Assembly (NCBI GenBank): GCA_937873695.1 | Contig: CALMYL010000028.1 | Span: 1 to 64,000 of the forward strand | Direction of reading: 5' to 3' | DNA from: an uncultured Ignavibacteria bacterium | GTDB lineage: Bacteria; Bacteroidota; Ignavibacteria; Tepidaquicellales; OLB5 | DNA length: 64,000 nucleotides | In this document: piece by piece, positions 8,801 through 16,787 of the stretch | How positions within the stretch are numbered: the first letter of the stretch is position 1 | Layout: every line of letters begins with the position of its first letter | Translations under genes and position numbers: made by a program | The notes under the pieces: model-generated | What the model saw: only the letters and a program-made list of their open reading frames with translations | Databases searched by the model: none | Told to the model about the DNA's origin: nothing

Positions 8801-9427
8801 ATGTCAATTACAGATCTGTTATCATTTACCGGAGTTGCGTTCAGTGTTTTATTCCCGCTGATAAATCCAATCGGGGGAGTGCCCGCATTTTCGGGGTTGA
8901 CTGCCCACGATACACCCGATTTCCGCAAATCGCAGGCGCGCAAAATTGCGATTAATGTGTTTATAATTCTCATTACATTTTTGCTTATTGGCAAGCTGCT
9001 GCTTGAGCTTTTTGGGATATCGCTTGGAGTGCTGCAAATTGCAGGCGGACTGATTGTAGCCAATACGGGCTGGCAGATGGTAAATTCAAAAGCTGATGAG
9101 GAGAAACAAAGCGCATCGAAAGTGGAAAATGTAGATATATCATTTATGCCGATGGCAATGCCGATACTTAGCGGTCCCGGCGCCATAGGCGCGGTTATCG
9201 GGATGTCAACAAACGCAAAACATATTGAAGACTACATTGGTTTTGTTACCGGGATATTCCTAATAGGGCTTGTTACTTATTTGTTCCTTATACTTTCTAT
9301 CCCGTTGATGAAAAAGCTTGGGTCAACCGGAATAAATGTATTAACACGTATGATGGGATTCTTTATTCTTGCAATTGCGGTAAACCTGGTTTACCAGGGG
9401 ATACTGGCATTGAGTAAGGTGCATTAA
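8801..9427 (+). CDS. MarC-family integral membrane protein (UPF0056)
   Basis: The 208-aa protein has six hydrophobic segments and the MarC family blocks FPLINPIGGVPAF near the N-terminus and PMAMPILSGPGAIGAV in the middle, with two related NP(I/L)G and SGPGAI half-motifs as expected from an internal duplication. Members are inner-membrane proteins. Some archaeal homologues transport neutral amino acids, while E. coli MarC has no settled role and is not involved in antibiotic resistance. It is monocistronic and converges on the HicBA pair. Confidence 0.92.
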   Translation: MSITDLLSFTGVAFSVLFPLINPIGGVPAFSGLTAHDTPDFRKSQARKIAINVFIILITFLLIGKLLLELFGISLGVLQIAGGLIVANTGWQMVNSKADEEKQSASKVENVDISFMPMAMPILSGPGAIGAVIGMSTNAKHIEDYIGFVTGIFLIGLVTYLFLILSIPLMKKLGSTGINVLTRMMGFFILAIAVNLVYQGILALSKVH

Positions 9428-9445
9428 AGCAGTTATTGAAATAAA

Positions 9446-9667
9446 TTAAACTACTGATTCCCAATCTTTTTTAGTAATATTAGCTTGCTTAAGAATTCTT
9501 GTTAACAGGTCTTTACTTATATCACCTTTGTGTGGATTTGGTATAACCAGCCTAATTGAACCATTGATCATAAATTGATGTTTTCCGCCTGTAAATGGAC
9601 CGGTAAATCCGAATGATTTCAAATAATAGATCAGGTCCTTTCTTTTGATCGGACCAAACTTAGGCAT
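9446..9667 (-). CDS. hicA: HicA-type toxin, mRNA interferase
   Basis: At 73 aa this has the size and layout of HicA: an N-terminal IKRKDLIYYLKSFGF helix, the strand with the catalytic His in GGKHQF, then VIPNPHKGDISKDLLTRILKQANI, which matches the family closely. HicA has a dsRBD-like fold and cleaves mRNA in the cell. The gene overlaps the end of hicB by 8 bp, so toxin follows antitoxin in the transcript, the less common HicBA order. The catalytic His is present, so the toxin should be active. Confidence 0.93.
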   Translation of the reverse strand: MPKFGPIKRKDLIYYLKSFGFTGPFTGGKHQFMINGSIRLVIPNPHKGDISKDLLTRILKQANITKKDWESVV

Positions 9668-9905
9668 CTTCAGTTTCCTGAACTATTAATTCAATTCCAT
9701 CAATAACAGGCAGGGGCAGGTGTTTTGAAATACTCAGAAGTATCCAATCTTCCAGAGTATCCTCAAGTTCATTCCTGCATTCTTCAAGAGTAGATTCATT
9801 GGAAAATAATCCGCTAAAACCAGGAATTTCACCATAATATGTTTTATCTTCAAGGATCTCATAAATGGCTTTGCTCATTGCTGCTTTTATGTAGTCTCTA
9901 AGCAT
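9660..9905 (-). CDS. hicB: HicB-type antitoxin
   Basis: The protein is 81 aa. The partial-RNase-H-like HicB core is seen in DKTYYGEIPGFSGLFSNESTLEECRNELEDTLEDWI, a typical HicB sequence with the PGF and tLEE blocks. No C-terminal helix-turn-helix or ribbon-helix-helix domain is present after residue 75, so DNA binding for autoregulation is not evident in this short form. It precedes hicA with an 8-bp overlap, which couples translation. It neutralises HicA by covering its active site. Confidence 0.9.
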   Translation of the reverse strand: MLRDYIKAAMSKAIYEILEDKTYYGEIPGFSGLFSNESTLEECRNELEDTLEDWILLSISKHLPLPVIDGIELIVQETEDA

Positions 9906-9984
9906 AATTATAAATTATATTATCCTAATATAAAAAATTTTATGTAAAATTGAAATTGTAACTTAAAGGGTAATCAATTTTCGA

Positions 9985-10028
9985 TTTGTAAATATTGCCA
10001 GTCTCGAAACGGCGTTTCGATTTACAAA
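9985..10028. repeat. Nested inverted repeat between ppx and hicBA
   Basis: An outer 9-bp arm pair (TTTGTAAAT at 9,985-9,993 and ATTTACAAA at 10,020-10,028) encloses an inner 8-bp pair (TCGAAACG and CGTTTCGA around one G, 10,004-10,020). It begins directly after the ppx stop codon on the minus strand. It may be a dispersed genomic repeat or a transcript end. There is no clear T-run after it on the minus strand. Confidence 0.75.
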
Positions 10029-10029
10029 G

Positions 10030-10974
10030 TCATAAATTTATCACATCCCGCAAAAAAACGCCGTAACGCAAACCTTTGGTACTGACCTTAACATTCTCAA
10101 ACCCGAATTTCCTCATAAAGCATTTCAGTATCAATATACCCGGAATAACTATATCAGCCCTGCCTGTCATGTAGTCACCCATACCGTATAATTCTTCAAT
10201 TGGCATTGGTATGAGTCTGTTAAGCACACTTTCAATTTCGGTGATCGTAATATTCAGCCCGTCGACCTTTTGAGAATCAAATTTATCAAGTCCAAGTACA
10301 ATAGCGCCAAGTGTTGTAATTGTGCCCGCTACACCGATAAGTTCAGTACCTGCAATATCAAAATCAATTTCCTTTAAATGTTCATTAATGAATTTCTCTG
10401 CGTTCATTATATCATCAAAAGCAGGGGGGTGGTTCTTCAGGTACTTTTCATTTAACCTCACTGAGCCGATATTCATGCTTTTGCCGGTTATTTGCCCGTC
10501 AAGCAGGTCGTTTAAAGCGTTAAGCGGATTTGCTGAAGTGGTAATTTCTGTACTTCCGCCTCCGATATCAATTGTTGTGAGTCTGGAGTTACCGCCAAGT
10601 TTATCGTACACGCCTCCGGCATAGGTCCATTTGGCTTCATCACTGCCTGAAAGTATCTCAATTTCAATTCCCGTGTTTAGCCTAATAGCGTTTATAAATT
10701 CATCCCTGTTGTGTGAATCACGGATAAAGCTTGTGGCGGTAGCCGTAATCTTATCCGAGTCGTGATCTTCGCTGATATCATAATATTCCTCCAGTATATC
10801 TATTGCTTTCTGTATTGATTCAGGCATTATATTGCGGTTTGAATCAACTCCTTTGCCAAGTCTTGGCACTCGCTGGATATCAAGGATAGTACGGATATTT
10901 CCGGTTTGTTCATTGTATTCTGCTATTAGCATCAGGATTGTGTTTGTACCTATATCGATTGCAGATCTTATCAT
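10030..10974 (-). CDS. Ppx/GppA-family phosphatase (exopolyphosphatase)
   Basis: The ASKHA-fold signatures are visible: SAIDIGTNTILML at the N-terminus (phosphate-1 loop), a central TIDIGGGSTEI (phosphate-2 loop) and GVAGTITTLGA further on. These define the Ppx/GppA family that hydrolyses polyphosphate or pppGpp. At about 314 aa it has only the core two domains, like short Ppx1/Ppx2-type enzymes, without the C-terminal HD-like region of E. coli Ppx. I chose the ATG at 10,974, which overlaps the prmA stop as ATGA, rather than the ATG nine codons upstream. That overlap suggests translational coupling to prmA. Confidence 0.92.
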   Translation of the reverse strand: MIRSAIDIGTNTILMLIAEYNEQTGNIRTILDIQRVPRLGKGVDSNRNIMPESIQKAIDILEEYYDISEDHDSDKITATATSFIRDSHNRDEFINAIRLNTGIEIEILSGSDEAKWTYAGGVYDKLGGNSRLTTIDIGGGSTEITTSANPLNALNDLLDGQITGKSMNIGSVRLNEKYLKNHPPAFDDIMNAEKFINEHLKEIDFDIAGTELIGVAGTITTLGAIVLGLDKFDSQKVDGLNITITEIESVLNRLIPMPIEELYGMGDYMTGRADIVIPGILILKCFMRKFGFENVKVSTKGLRYGVFLRDVINL

Positions 10975-11831
10975 TGTTTTATTGCATAAAAAGCTGACCA
11001 TTCAGCCCGTTGTTTGAGTTCTTTCATCAAAAAATTCTGTTTTGTAAGTTCGTTTATCAGTGTTTCAGTTTCTTCATTCAGTATTCCCGTTACAAACAGC
11101 TTTCCGTTGGATTTTAGTTTGTCATAAATATTCCCAAGGTTTGGAATTATGACATTGCTTGTTATATTTGCAGCAACAATATCAAATCCCGTTTCAGAAA
11201 TTTCGGCAATATCAGCCTTATGCATTACTACATTTCCTGAAACGCCGTTCAATTCAAAATACTCTGCCGCATTTATCAGTGAATCATCATCAATTTCGAT
11301 GGCTACGGCGCTTTCAACTCCAAGCTTAATTGCTGCAATGCTGAGTATACCTGTTCCGCTGCCGAAATCAAGCAAATATTTATCCTCTTCGGGAGCGATG
11401 AATGTGCTCATCTGTTCCAGAATAAGCTGAGTAGTTTCATTATGGCCCGTACCAAAGGACATTTTAGGGTCAATTTCAATTGGAATATTACCCTTAGTGA
11501 GATCAAGCTCTTCACGTTTCCATGAAGGATAAATTACAAGTTTATCGTGTATGTAAACCGGTTCAATGGTCTTTTCCCATTCGGTATTCCAGTCCTTATT
11601 TTCAAATGTTCCAGTGTGAATACTTGAAGAGGGAATCTTATCTTCCTGTTTAAGTTCGTTAACTAATTTCTCTAATAAGGGTAAATCAGCCTCTGCCAGG
11701 TACACTTTTAGTGTACCATTCTCTTCGAGAATTGTGGTTAAGCCGTTCAGGTAAAGTCTGTTATAAATAAGATCATAAGTGGATTCGTTAAATGCAATTT
11801 CAAGCTCTGTGTATGATTTTTCCATAAGCAT
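10971..11831 (-). CDS. prmA: Ribosomal protein L11 methyltransferase PrmA
   Basis: The C-terminal catalytic domain contains the PrmA block KMSFGTGHNETTQLILEQM, followed by SAM motif I LLDFGSGTGILSIAA and VAANITSNVI, equivalent to the NILA/NPP-like motif. The N-terminal ~100 residues form the L11-recognition domain. It trimethylates lysines and the N-terminus of ribosomal protein L11. Length 286 aa is normal. The start may be the second Met two codons in. Its stop overlaps the ppx start by ATGA. Confidence 0.94.
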   Translation of the reverse strand: MLMEKSYTELEIAFNESTYDLIYNRLYLNGLTTILEENGTLKVYLAEADLPLLEKLVNELKQEDKIPSSSIHTGTFENKDWNTEWEKTIEPVYIHDKLVIYPSWKREELDLTKGNIPIEIDPKMSFGTGHNETTQLILEQMSTFIAPEEDKYLLDFGSGTGILSIAAIKLGVESAVAIEIDDDSLINAAEYFELNGVSGNVVMHKADIAEISETGFDIVAANITSNVIIPNLGNIYDKLKSNGKLFVTGILNEETETLINELTKQNFLMKELKQRAEWSAFYAIKQ

Positions 11832-11919
11832 AAATTAAGAAGCGCAGTAAATAAAGTACACCGGCCTCAGTTAAAATAGTTATAATCTTTTTGCAGCGTC
11901 CATTTCGCAAAGATGCAGT

Positions 11920-12810
11920 TTAACTATAGATCTTTTTGAGAGCGGAATCAAGTGTGTTTTTCATAAGCATGGCAATTGTCATGGGTCCAACACCGCCGGG
12001 AACGGGTGTTATTAATGAGGCTTTTTTGTAACACTCCCTGTAATCCACATCACCAACAACTCTGTATCCTTTTTTGCTTTCAGGGTCGTCGATCCTGTTT
12101 ATTCCCACATCAATTATTACAACGCCCTTTTTTACCATGTTTGCCTTCAGGTATTCCGGCTGACCTATAGCTGCAATAATAATATCAGCTTTCTTAGTGA
12201 ATTCGCTTATACCGGCAGTAGCGCTGTGTGCCACTGTAACCGTACAGTTTGCGCCTTTAGATTTCTGCAGCAGAATATTAGCGATCGGCTTACCCACAAT
12301 ATTGCTTCTGCCTATTACTACGGCATTTTTACCTGATGTTATAACATTGTATCGTTTCAGCAGCTCGTGTATTCCGGCAGGAGTGCAGGGAATAAAGCAT
12401 TTTTCACCGATCATCAGTCTTCCCGCGTTCACAGGATGGAAACCATCTACATCTTTCCTGTAATCCACGGCTTCCAGCACATTCATTTCATTTATGTGTT
12501 TGGGCAAAGGCAGCTGGATAAGTATGCCGTGTATCTTACTGCTGTTGTTGTATGAGCGAATGTGCGCCAGAAGCTCCGCTTCAGTAATTTTTTCTGAAAG
12601 CCTGTTTACAATAGAATAATAACCCAGCTCAGCGCACTTTTTTTCCTTCATCCTAACATAAATTTCGCTTGCGGGATTATTTCCCACAAGTATAAGCGCA
12701 AGCCCGGGCTTGATGTTATTATGCAGGGCAAGTTCTTTTTTTATCTCATCGGTTATTTGTGATGCGATGAGTTTACCGTCGATTATTTTATTTACAGGTG
12801 TTTTTGCCAA
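11920..12810 (-). CDS. folD: Bifunctional methylenetetrahydrofolate dehydrogenase/cyclohydrolase FolD
   Basis: The 296-aa protein matches FolD along its length. The catalytic region has YVRMKEKKCAELGY (Tyr and the Lys of the YxxxK pair) and GILIQLPLP. The NADP-binding domain has VVIGRSNIVGKPIANIL and ends with PVPGGVGPMTIAMLM. It interconverts 5,10-methylene- and 10-formyl-tetrahydrofolate for purine and formyl-Met synthesis. It follows the S9 peptidase gene by 5 bp on the same strand. Confidence 0.97.
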   Translation of the reverse strand: MAKTPVNKIIDGKLIASQITDEIKKELALHNNIKPGLALILVGNNPASEIYVRMKEKKCAELGYYSIVNRLSEKITEAELLAHIRSYNNSSKIHGILIQLPLPKHINEMNVLEAVDYRKDVDGFHPVNAGRLMIGEKCFIPCTPAGIHELLKRYNVITSGKNAVVIGRSNIVGKPIANILLQKSKGANCTVTVAHSATAGISEFTKKADIIIAAIGQPEYLKANMVKKGVVIIDVGINRIDDPESKKGYRVVGDVDYRECYKKASLITPVPGGVGPMTIAMLMKNTLDSALKKIYS

Positions 12811-12815
12811 TTCTC

Positions 12816-14699
12816 TTATGAGTTATAACTTATATTTGATTCAAAAGATTTCTGTTTAAGATGCTTCTCAAGAAAATCGCATATCATGTTCCATACAAGG
12901 ATCTGGTTGGATACCCTGCTGAATCCGTGGCCTTCATCTTCAAGGACCTTATAGTCCACTTCTTTATTGCTGCTGCGCAGCTTTTCTACCATCTGGTCAG
13001 ATTCCGCCTGAACAACCCTCGGATCGTTCTTTCCCTGGATTATCAGCATGGGGGCTGTAACCTTATCAATATGATTTATCGGCGAGCGTTCCATAAGGAA
13101 TTCTTTATCCTTTTCAACATCGCCTACAAGCATTACAACACCCGGCTTCCAGTGTTCAGGAACTGAATTGCAGAAAGTAATAAGATTAGAAGGCCCGAAT
13201 ATATCAACTGCGCATTTCCATAATTCAGGAGCCCTGGTTACGCAGGTAAGTGTCATAAATCCGCCAAAGCTGCCGCCAACAACCGCGATCCTGTTTCTAT
13301 CTGCGTAACCGGTTTGCAGCAGATATTCATATGCGCCAAGTACATCTTTAAATTCACCGCCGCCCCAGTCTTTATAAATTTTGCTCTGAAATGTCTTTCC
13401 GTAACCTGTGCTGCCGCGGAAGTTAGGAGCGATCACGATGTAACCCCTGTTGGTCAATATCTGAAAGTACTTGTTGAAGAGGTTCTTTTCCTGCCACTCA
13501 GGTCCGCCATGCGGCCAAACAATTGCCGGGTTGGATCCGTCTTTCTTAATGCCTTTGGGAATGTAGAGGAAACCGTTTATTTCAAGCCCGTCAAAGCTTT
13601 TATATCTGATACTCTGAGGCACAACAAAATCATTTTTGGGTATTCCCCCGATCATAGAAAAAGTAACCTGGGTCATTTTTTCTTTCTTAATATCATAAAC
13701 ATAAATATCATTGGGGTTCTGAGGTGAATCAAATATCAGAATGATCTTCCTGTCATCTTTGGTAAAATGGTATGAACTGCAGTTTCCCTTTGGGAGTTTC
13801 AGAGTCTTTACCTTACCGGTCTTAAGATCCTTCATCTTAAGTTTTACGGTTCCGCTTTCATTGATTGAGTAGAGCAGGCGCTTTTGATCATTAGATAAGT
13901 CATAATTTGTAATATCCCATTTCTCAGTCTGAAACCATCCTATCTCTCCGGTCTTAATTTTGTAATATGCCAGCGCAAGAAATTCACGTTCGTAATCAGA
14001 AAGGAAAAATATTGTATCAGCCTTTTTATTGAACATTGCCCCCGCATTCTTCATATTTCCGGAATGCTCTGTGATGTTTGTTGTCAGGCCGGTTTGGGTA
14101 TCATAAAGCAGGATATCATGATTGGAATTACTGTAGAATTTCTGGTAGAGTATATATCTTTCATTTTCGCTCCATGCAACAGCGGATGAAGGGTAGGGGT
14201 CATTGAACTCGATGACGCATTTTTCATTTCCTGTATTGATATCAACAATATAAGTATCAAAAAATCTGCTGTCACGCTTGTTTGAACTGAAGAGTATCTT
14301 ATCGCCTTTTTTATTAAATGAACAGAACATTGTCTGCGCTCCGGCGTGTGAAGTAGTCAAGGGTCTTACCTCGCCCCCTTTATCAGATATTAAAAAAAGC
14401 TGGTGATTTTCATCGCCCATATTATCACCTGAAAATACTATCTCGTTTTTTTTGGGGGAATAGTGTATTGATGATACCGCGTTATCTTCAAGTGTTATCT
14501 GGCTCGTCCAGCCGCCGCTGATGGGAACGGTCCAGATGTTTGGCATACCGTTAGTATTTGTAACATAAGCAATGGTCTTCCCGTCGGGAGAGACTGATGT
14601 TCCCATAATTGCCCTGATGGCGAAGTATTGGGATATGGAATATTGTTTCTTTGCAGCCTGAGAGTTTTTTAAATTGGTTTCCGGATTTTGAGAAGTCAT
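12816..14699 (-). CDS. S9-family prolyl oligopeptidase-like serine peptidase
   Basis: The first ~370 residues are WD40/TolB-like repeats (SVSPDGKTIAYVTN, SPKKNEIVFSGDN), forming the beta-propeller lid. The C-terminal alpha/beta hydrolase domain carries the complete triad: Ser477 in GGSFGGF, Asp559 in GKNDPRV and His591 in DEGHGF. The protein is 627 aa, usual for the acylaminoacyl-peptidase/DAP subfamily. No signal peptide is present, so it should cleave peptides in the cytoplasm. It is the first gene ahead of folD on the minus strand and diverges from deoC. Confidence 0.93.
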   Translation of the reverse strand: MTSQNPETNLKNSQAAKKQYSISQYFAIRAIMGTSVSPDGKTIAYVTNTNGMPNIWTVPISGGWTSQITLEDNAVSSIHYSPKKNEIVFSGDNMGDENHQLFLISDKGGEVRPLTTSHAGAQTMFCSFNKKGDKILFSSNKRDSRFFDTYIVDINTGNEKCVIEFNDPYPSSAVAWSENERYILYQKFYSNSNHDILLYDTQTGLTTNITEHSGNMKNAGAMFNKKADTIFFLSDYEREFLALAYYKIKTGEIGWFQTEKWDITNYDLSNDQKRLLYSINESGTVKLKMKDLKTGKVKTLKLPKGNCSSYHFTKDDRKIILIFDSPQNPNDIYVYDIKKEKMTQVTFSMIGGIPKNDFVVPQSIRYKSFDGLEINGFLYIPKGIKKDGSNPAIVWPHGGPEWQEKNLFNKYFQILTNRGYIVIAPNFRGSTGYGKTFQSKIYKDWGGGEFKDVLGAYEYLLQTGYADRNRIAVVGGSFGGFMTLTCVTRAPELWKCAVDIFGPSNLITFCNSVPEHWKPGVVMLVGDVEKDKEFLMERSPINHIDKVTAPMLIIQGKNDPRVVQAESDQMVEKLRSSNKEVDYKVLEDEGHGFSRVSNQILVWNMICDFLEKHLKQKSFESNISYNS

Positions 14700-14830
14700 T
14701 AATATAAAAAGTTTATTCAGTAATTAACAAAGATAACATTTTGCTTAATTAGATTTAATCCATAAAATTCTGAATTTAATAACTGAAATTCGTTTTAATT
14801 AATCAAATATATGCGTAAATTTGCCGAAAT

Positions 14831-15745
14831 ATGAATATCAATTCAGCAATAAACAGCCTTGAATCATTCCACCTTGCGGTAGATGAAACCGGCGCCAAAG
14901 AAAGAGCGGCATCTATTGCGGGCAGAAGTATAAAGAAACAGAGCAAGGTGCGCGCGATAAAACTTGCTGTATCTATGATAGACCTGACTACCCTTGAAGG
15001 CAAAGATTCCGACGGAAAAGTGCACGCTTTATGCCAAAAGGGTATACACCCAATTGAAGGCAGCAGTGAGATCCCGCATGTTGCGGCTATTTGTGTTTAT
15101 CCAAATATGATAAGAACCGCAAAATCGGCTCTTGCCGGCAGCGGGGTTAAAGTTGCTTCTGTGGCAACAGGATTTCCCGGCGGGCAGGTTCCTATGAAAC
15201 TGAAAATTGACGAAGTGAAAAAAGTTGTAAGCATGGGCGCGGATGAAGTGGATATGGTGATCAGCAGGGGGCAGTTTCTTGAAGGCAATTACAGGTATAC
15301 ATTTGATGAAGTGACGGCTGTTAAAGAAGCATGCGGAGACGCGCATCTGAAAGTAATTCTTGAAACCGGTGAGCTTGAGACTTTTGATAATGTACGCAAG
15401 GCAAGTATTATATCTATGCTTGCGGGTGCTGATTTTATAAAGACATCGACGGGGAAAGTGCAGCCGGCAGCAACGCTGCCTGTTACACTGGTTATGCTTG
15501 AGGCTATACGTGATTTTTATAATGAGACCGGTAAAATAACAGGTATGAAACCCGCAGGCGGTATAAAAACTACCAAAGACGCTATTGCTTACCTCTGCCT
15601 GGTAAATGAAACTCTTGGGGATACATGGCTTACTCCGGATCTTTTCAGAATGGGAGCTTCATCACTTCTTAACGATCTGTTAATGCAGTACAAAAAAGAA
15701 CAAACAGGTATTTATCAATCTGCAGACTATTTTTCAAATGACTAA
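14831..15745 (+). CDS. deoC: Deoxyribose-phosphate aldolase DeoC
   Basis: DeoC splits 2-deoxyribose-5-phosphate into acetaldehyde and glyceraldehyde-3-phosphate. The Schiff-base Lys lies in DFIKTSTGKVQP and the second active-site Lys in GMKPAGGIKTTKDA; EVDMVISRG is a further family block. At 304 aa it belongs to the longer DeoC class with an N-terminal helical extension. It starts a plus-strand run and overlaps the next gene by 8 bp. The ALDH two genes downstream is a plausible consumer of the acetaldehyde. Confidence 0.96.
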   Translation: MNINSAINSLESFHLAVDETGAKERAASIAGRSIKKQSKVRAIKLAVSMIDLTTLEGKDSDGKVHALCQKGIHPIEGSSEIPHVAAICVYPNMIRTAKSALAGSGVKVASVATGFPGGQVPMKLKIDEVKKVVSMGADEVDMVISRGQFLEGNYRYTFDEVTAVKEACGDAHLKVILETGELETFDNVRKASIISMLAGADFIKTSTGKVQPAATLPVTLVMLEAIRDFYNETGKITGMKPAGGIKTTKDAIAYLCLVNETLGDTWLTPDLFRMGASSLLNDLLMQYKKEQTGIYQSADYFSND

Positions 15746-16523
15746 ATTCTATTTTATACTCCTCTTCATTTGTGCGGTTTCCACAGGCGGATCTTTATAT
15801 TCCGGCCATAATGCTGATACCAATTTGAGCTTTAAATATAACAATTATGATGTTGCAATAAGCAGTTCATCATCGGGATTTTTTGGAGGCCGGCTGAGTG
15901 TTTCTGAAGGCGGTAAAACTCTTTTTTCGATGGATAGCTCTTTTACAAATTACGTTGAACATAAGTTCATAGATCTCAACGGGGACGGTTCAAACGAAAT
16001 GCTTCTTTATCTGACAGAAGGCGCTTCGCCTTATGTTTTTCATTACCTGTATGTATTTGACAGCAAAAGGGGAGCAGAACCGCTTTATATGCTTCAAAAC
16101 GGCGAAGTTGATACATCAGTTTTCGAAAAACCATTACTGACAGTTAACCTGAGAATGTCGCCTGCGGTTCTTGGCTTGTGGTACAGTTATTTTCTGGAAT
16201 ACAGTGATAACAGGCTTAGATATACAGAACCCGGCGGTAACAGAAGCATTATGCTTGGGCCTGACTTTGCAAGCATAAAAGAAAACCTGGATGAATTGAA
16301 TAAGAGTAATGAGATATGTGATGATTTCGCATATGATGTATTCTTTGAATATATTTTTATTACTTCAAAAATATCGGGCCAGGAGCCGAAGGCTGAAAGA
16401 TTTTTCAACGAGAATTACAGGTGCGAAAACAGGATATCGGCGCTGAAACAGTTCAAAACCGCTGCTGTTGATAATTATTCATGGATCAAAAATGAAGAGA
16501 ATTATAAATATTCGATTTATTAA
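15738..16523 (+). CDS. Exported protein of unknown function, 261 aa
   Basis: A short hydrophobic N-terminus (FYFILLFICAVSTGG) looks like a signal peptide. The mature part has a DLNGDGSNEML motif of the calcium-binding FG-GAP/dockerin-like type near residue 80, and otherwise mixed beta-rich sequence. I do not recognise a family. The start ATG lies inside the end of deoC with an 8-bp overlap, which supports translational coupling, although an exported protein has no obvious place in deoxyribose breakdown. Confidence 0.7.
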   Translation: MTKFYFILLFICAVSTGGSLYSGHNADTNLSFKYNNYDVAISSSSSGFFGGRLSVSEGGKTLFSMDSSFTNYVEHKFIDLNGDGSNEMLLYLTEGASPYVFHYLYVFDSKRGAEPLYMLQNGEVDTSVFEKPLLTVNLRMSPAVLGLWYSYFLEYSDNRLRYTEPGGNRSIMLGPDFASIKENLDELNKSNEICDDFAYDVFFEYIFITSKISGQEPKAERFFNENYRCENRISALKQFKTAAVDNYSWIKNEENYKYSIY

Positions 16524-16541
16524 ATAACTAAATTTATTACA

Positions 16542-16745
16542 ATGCCAGAAATCTCAGAATACAAAGGCAACAAACTTATTTGCCTGAACCCCGGTTCAAA
16601 GTTCACATTTTCATTCGGTTTAAGCAAAGCAAAGATGATACTCGAAAATCTTGATGCTATCAGGAAATTTGTTGAAACAAACGGCGAAAGCTGCGGCGAT
16701 GACGCGCCGGCAGGCGGTGAGGGTTCATCGGCTGAACCGTTCTAG
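16542..16745 (+). CDS. Small conserved-looking protein, 67 aa
   Basis: The first ~46 residues form a compact, well-composed sequence (EYKGNKLICLNPGSKFTFSF, then KAKMILENLDAIRKFV), and the end is a Gly/Ala/Glu/Ser-rich tail with one Cys. It sits 18 bp after the exported protein and 42 bp before the ALDH gene, so it is likely co-transcribed. It has the appearance of a real small regulatory or accessory protein rather than a chance frame. I know of no assigned function. Confidence 0.7.
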   Translation: MPEISEYKGNKLICLNPGSKFTFSFGLSKAKMILENLDAIRKFVETNGESCGDDAPAGGEGSSAEPF

Positions 16746-16787
16746 TAAACCTTGTTTGTAAATTGAGTTTCCCAATTTTAAATTAAT

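Noticed and set aside
8773-9186. 137-aa minus-strand frame
   Set aside because: It is the reverse of the MarC gene, which has full family motifs; Ser/Ile-rich composition is an antisense artefact.
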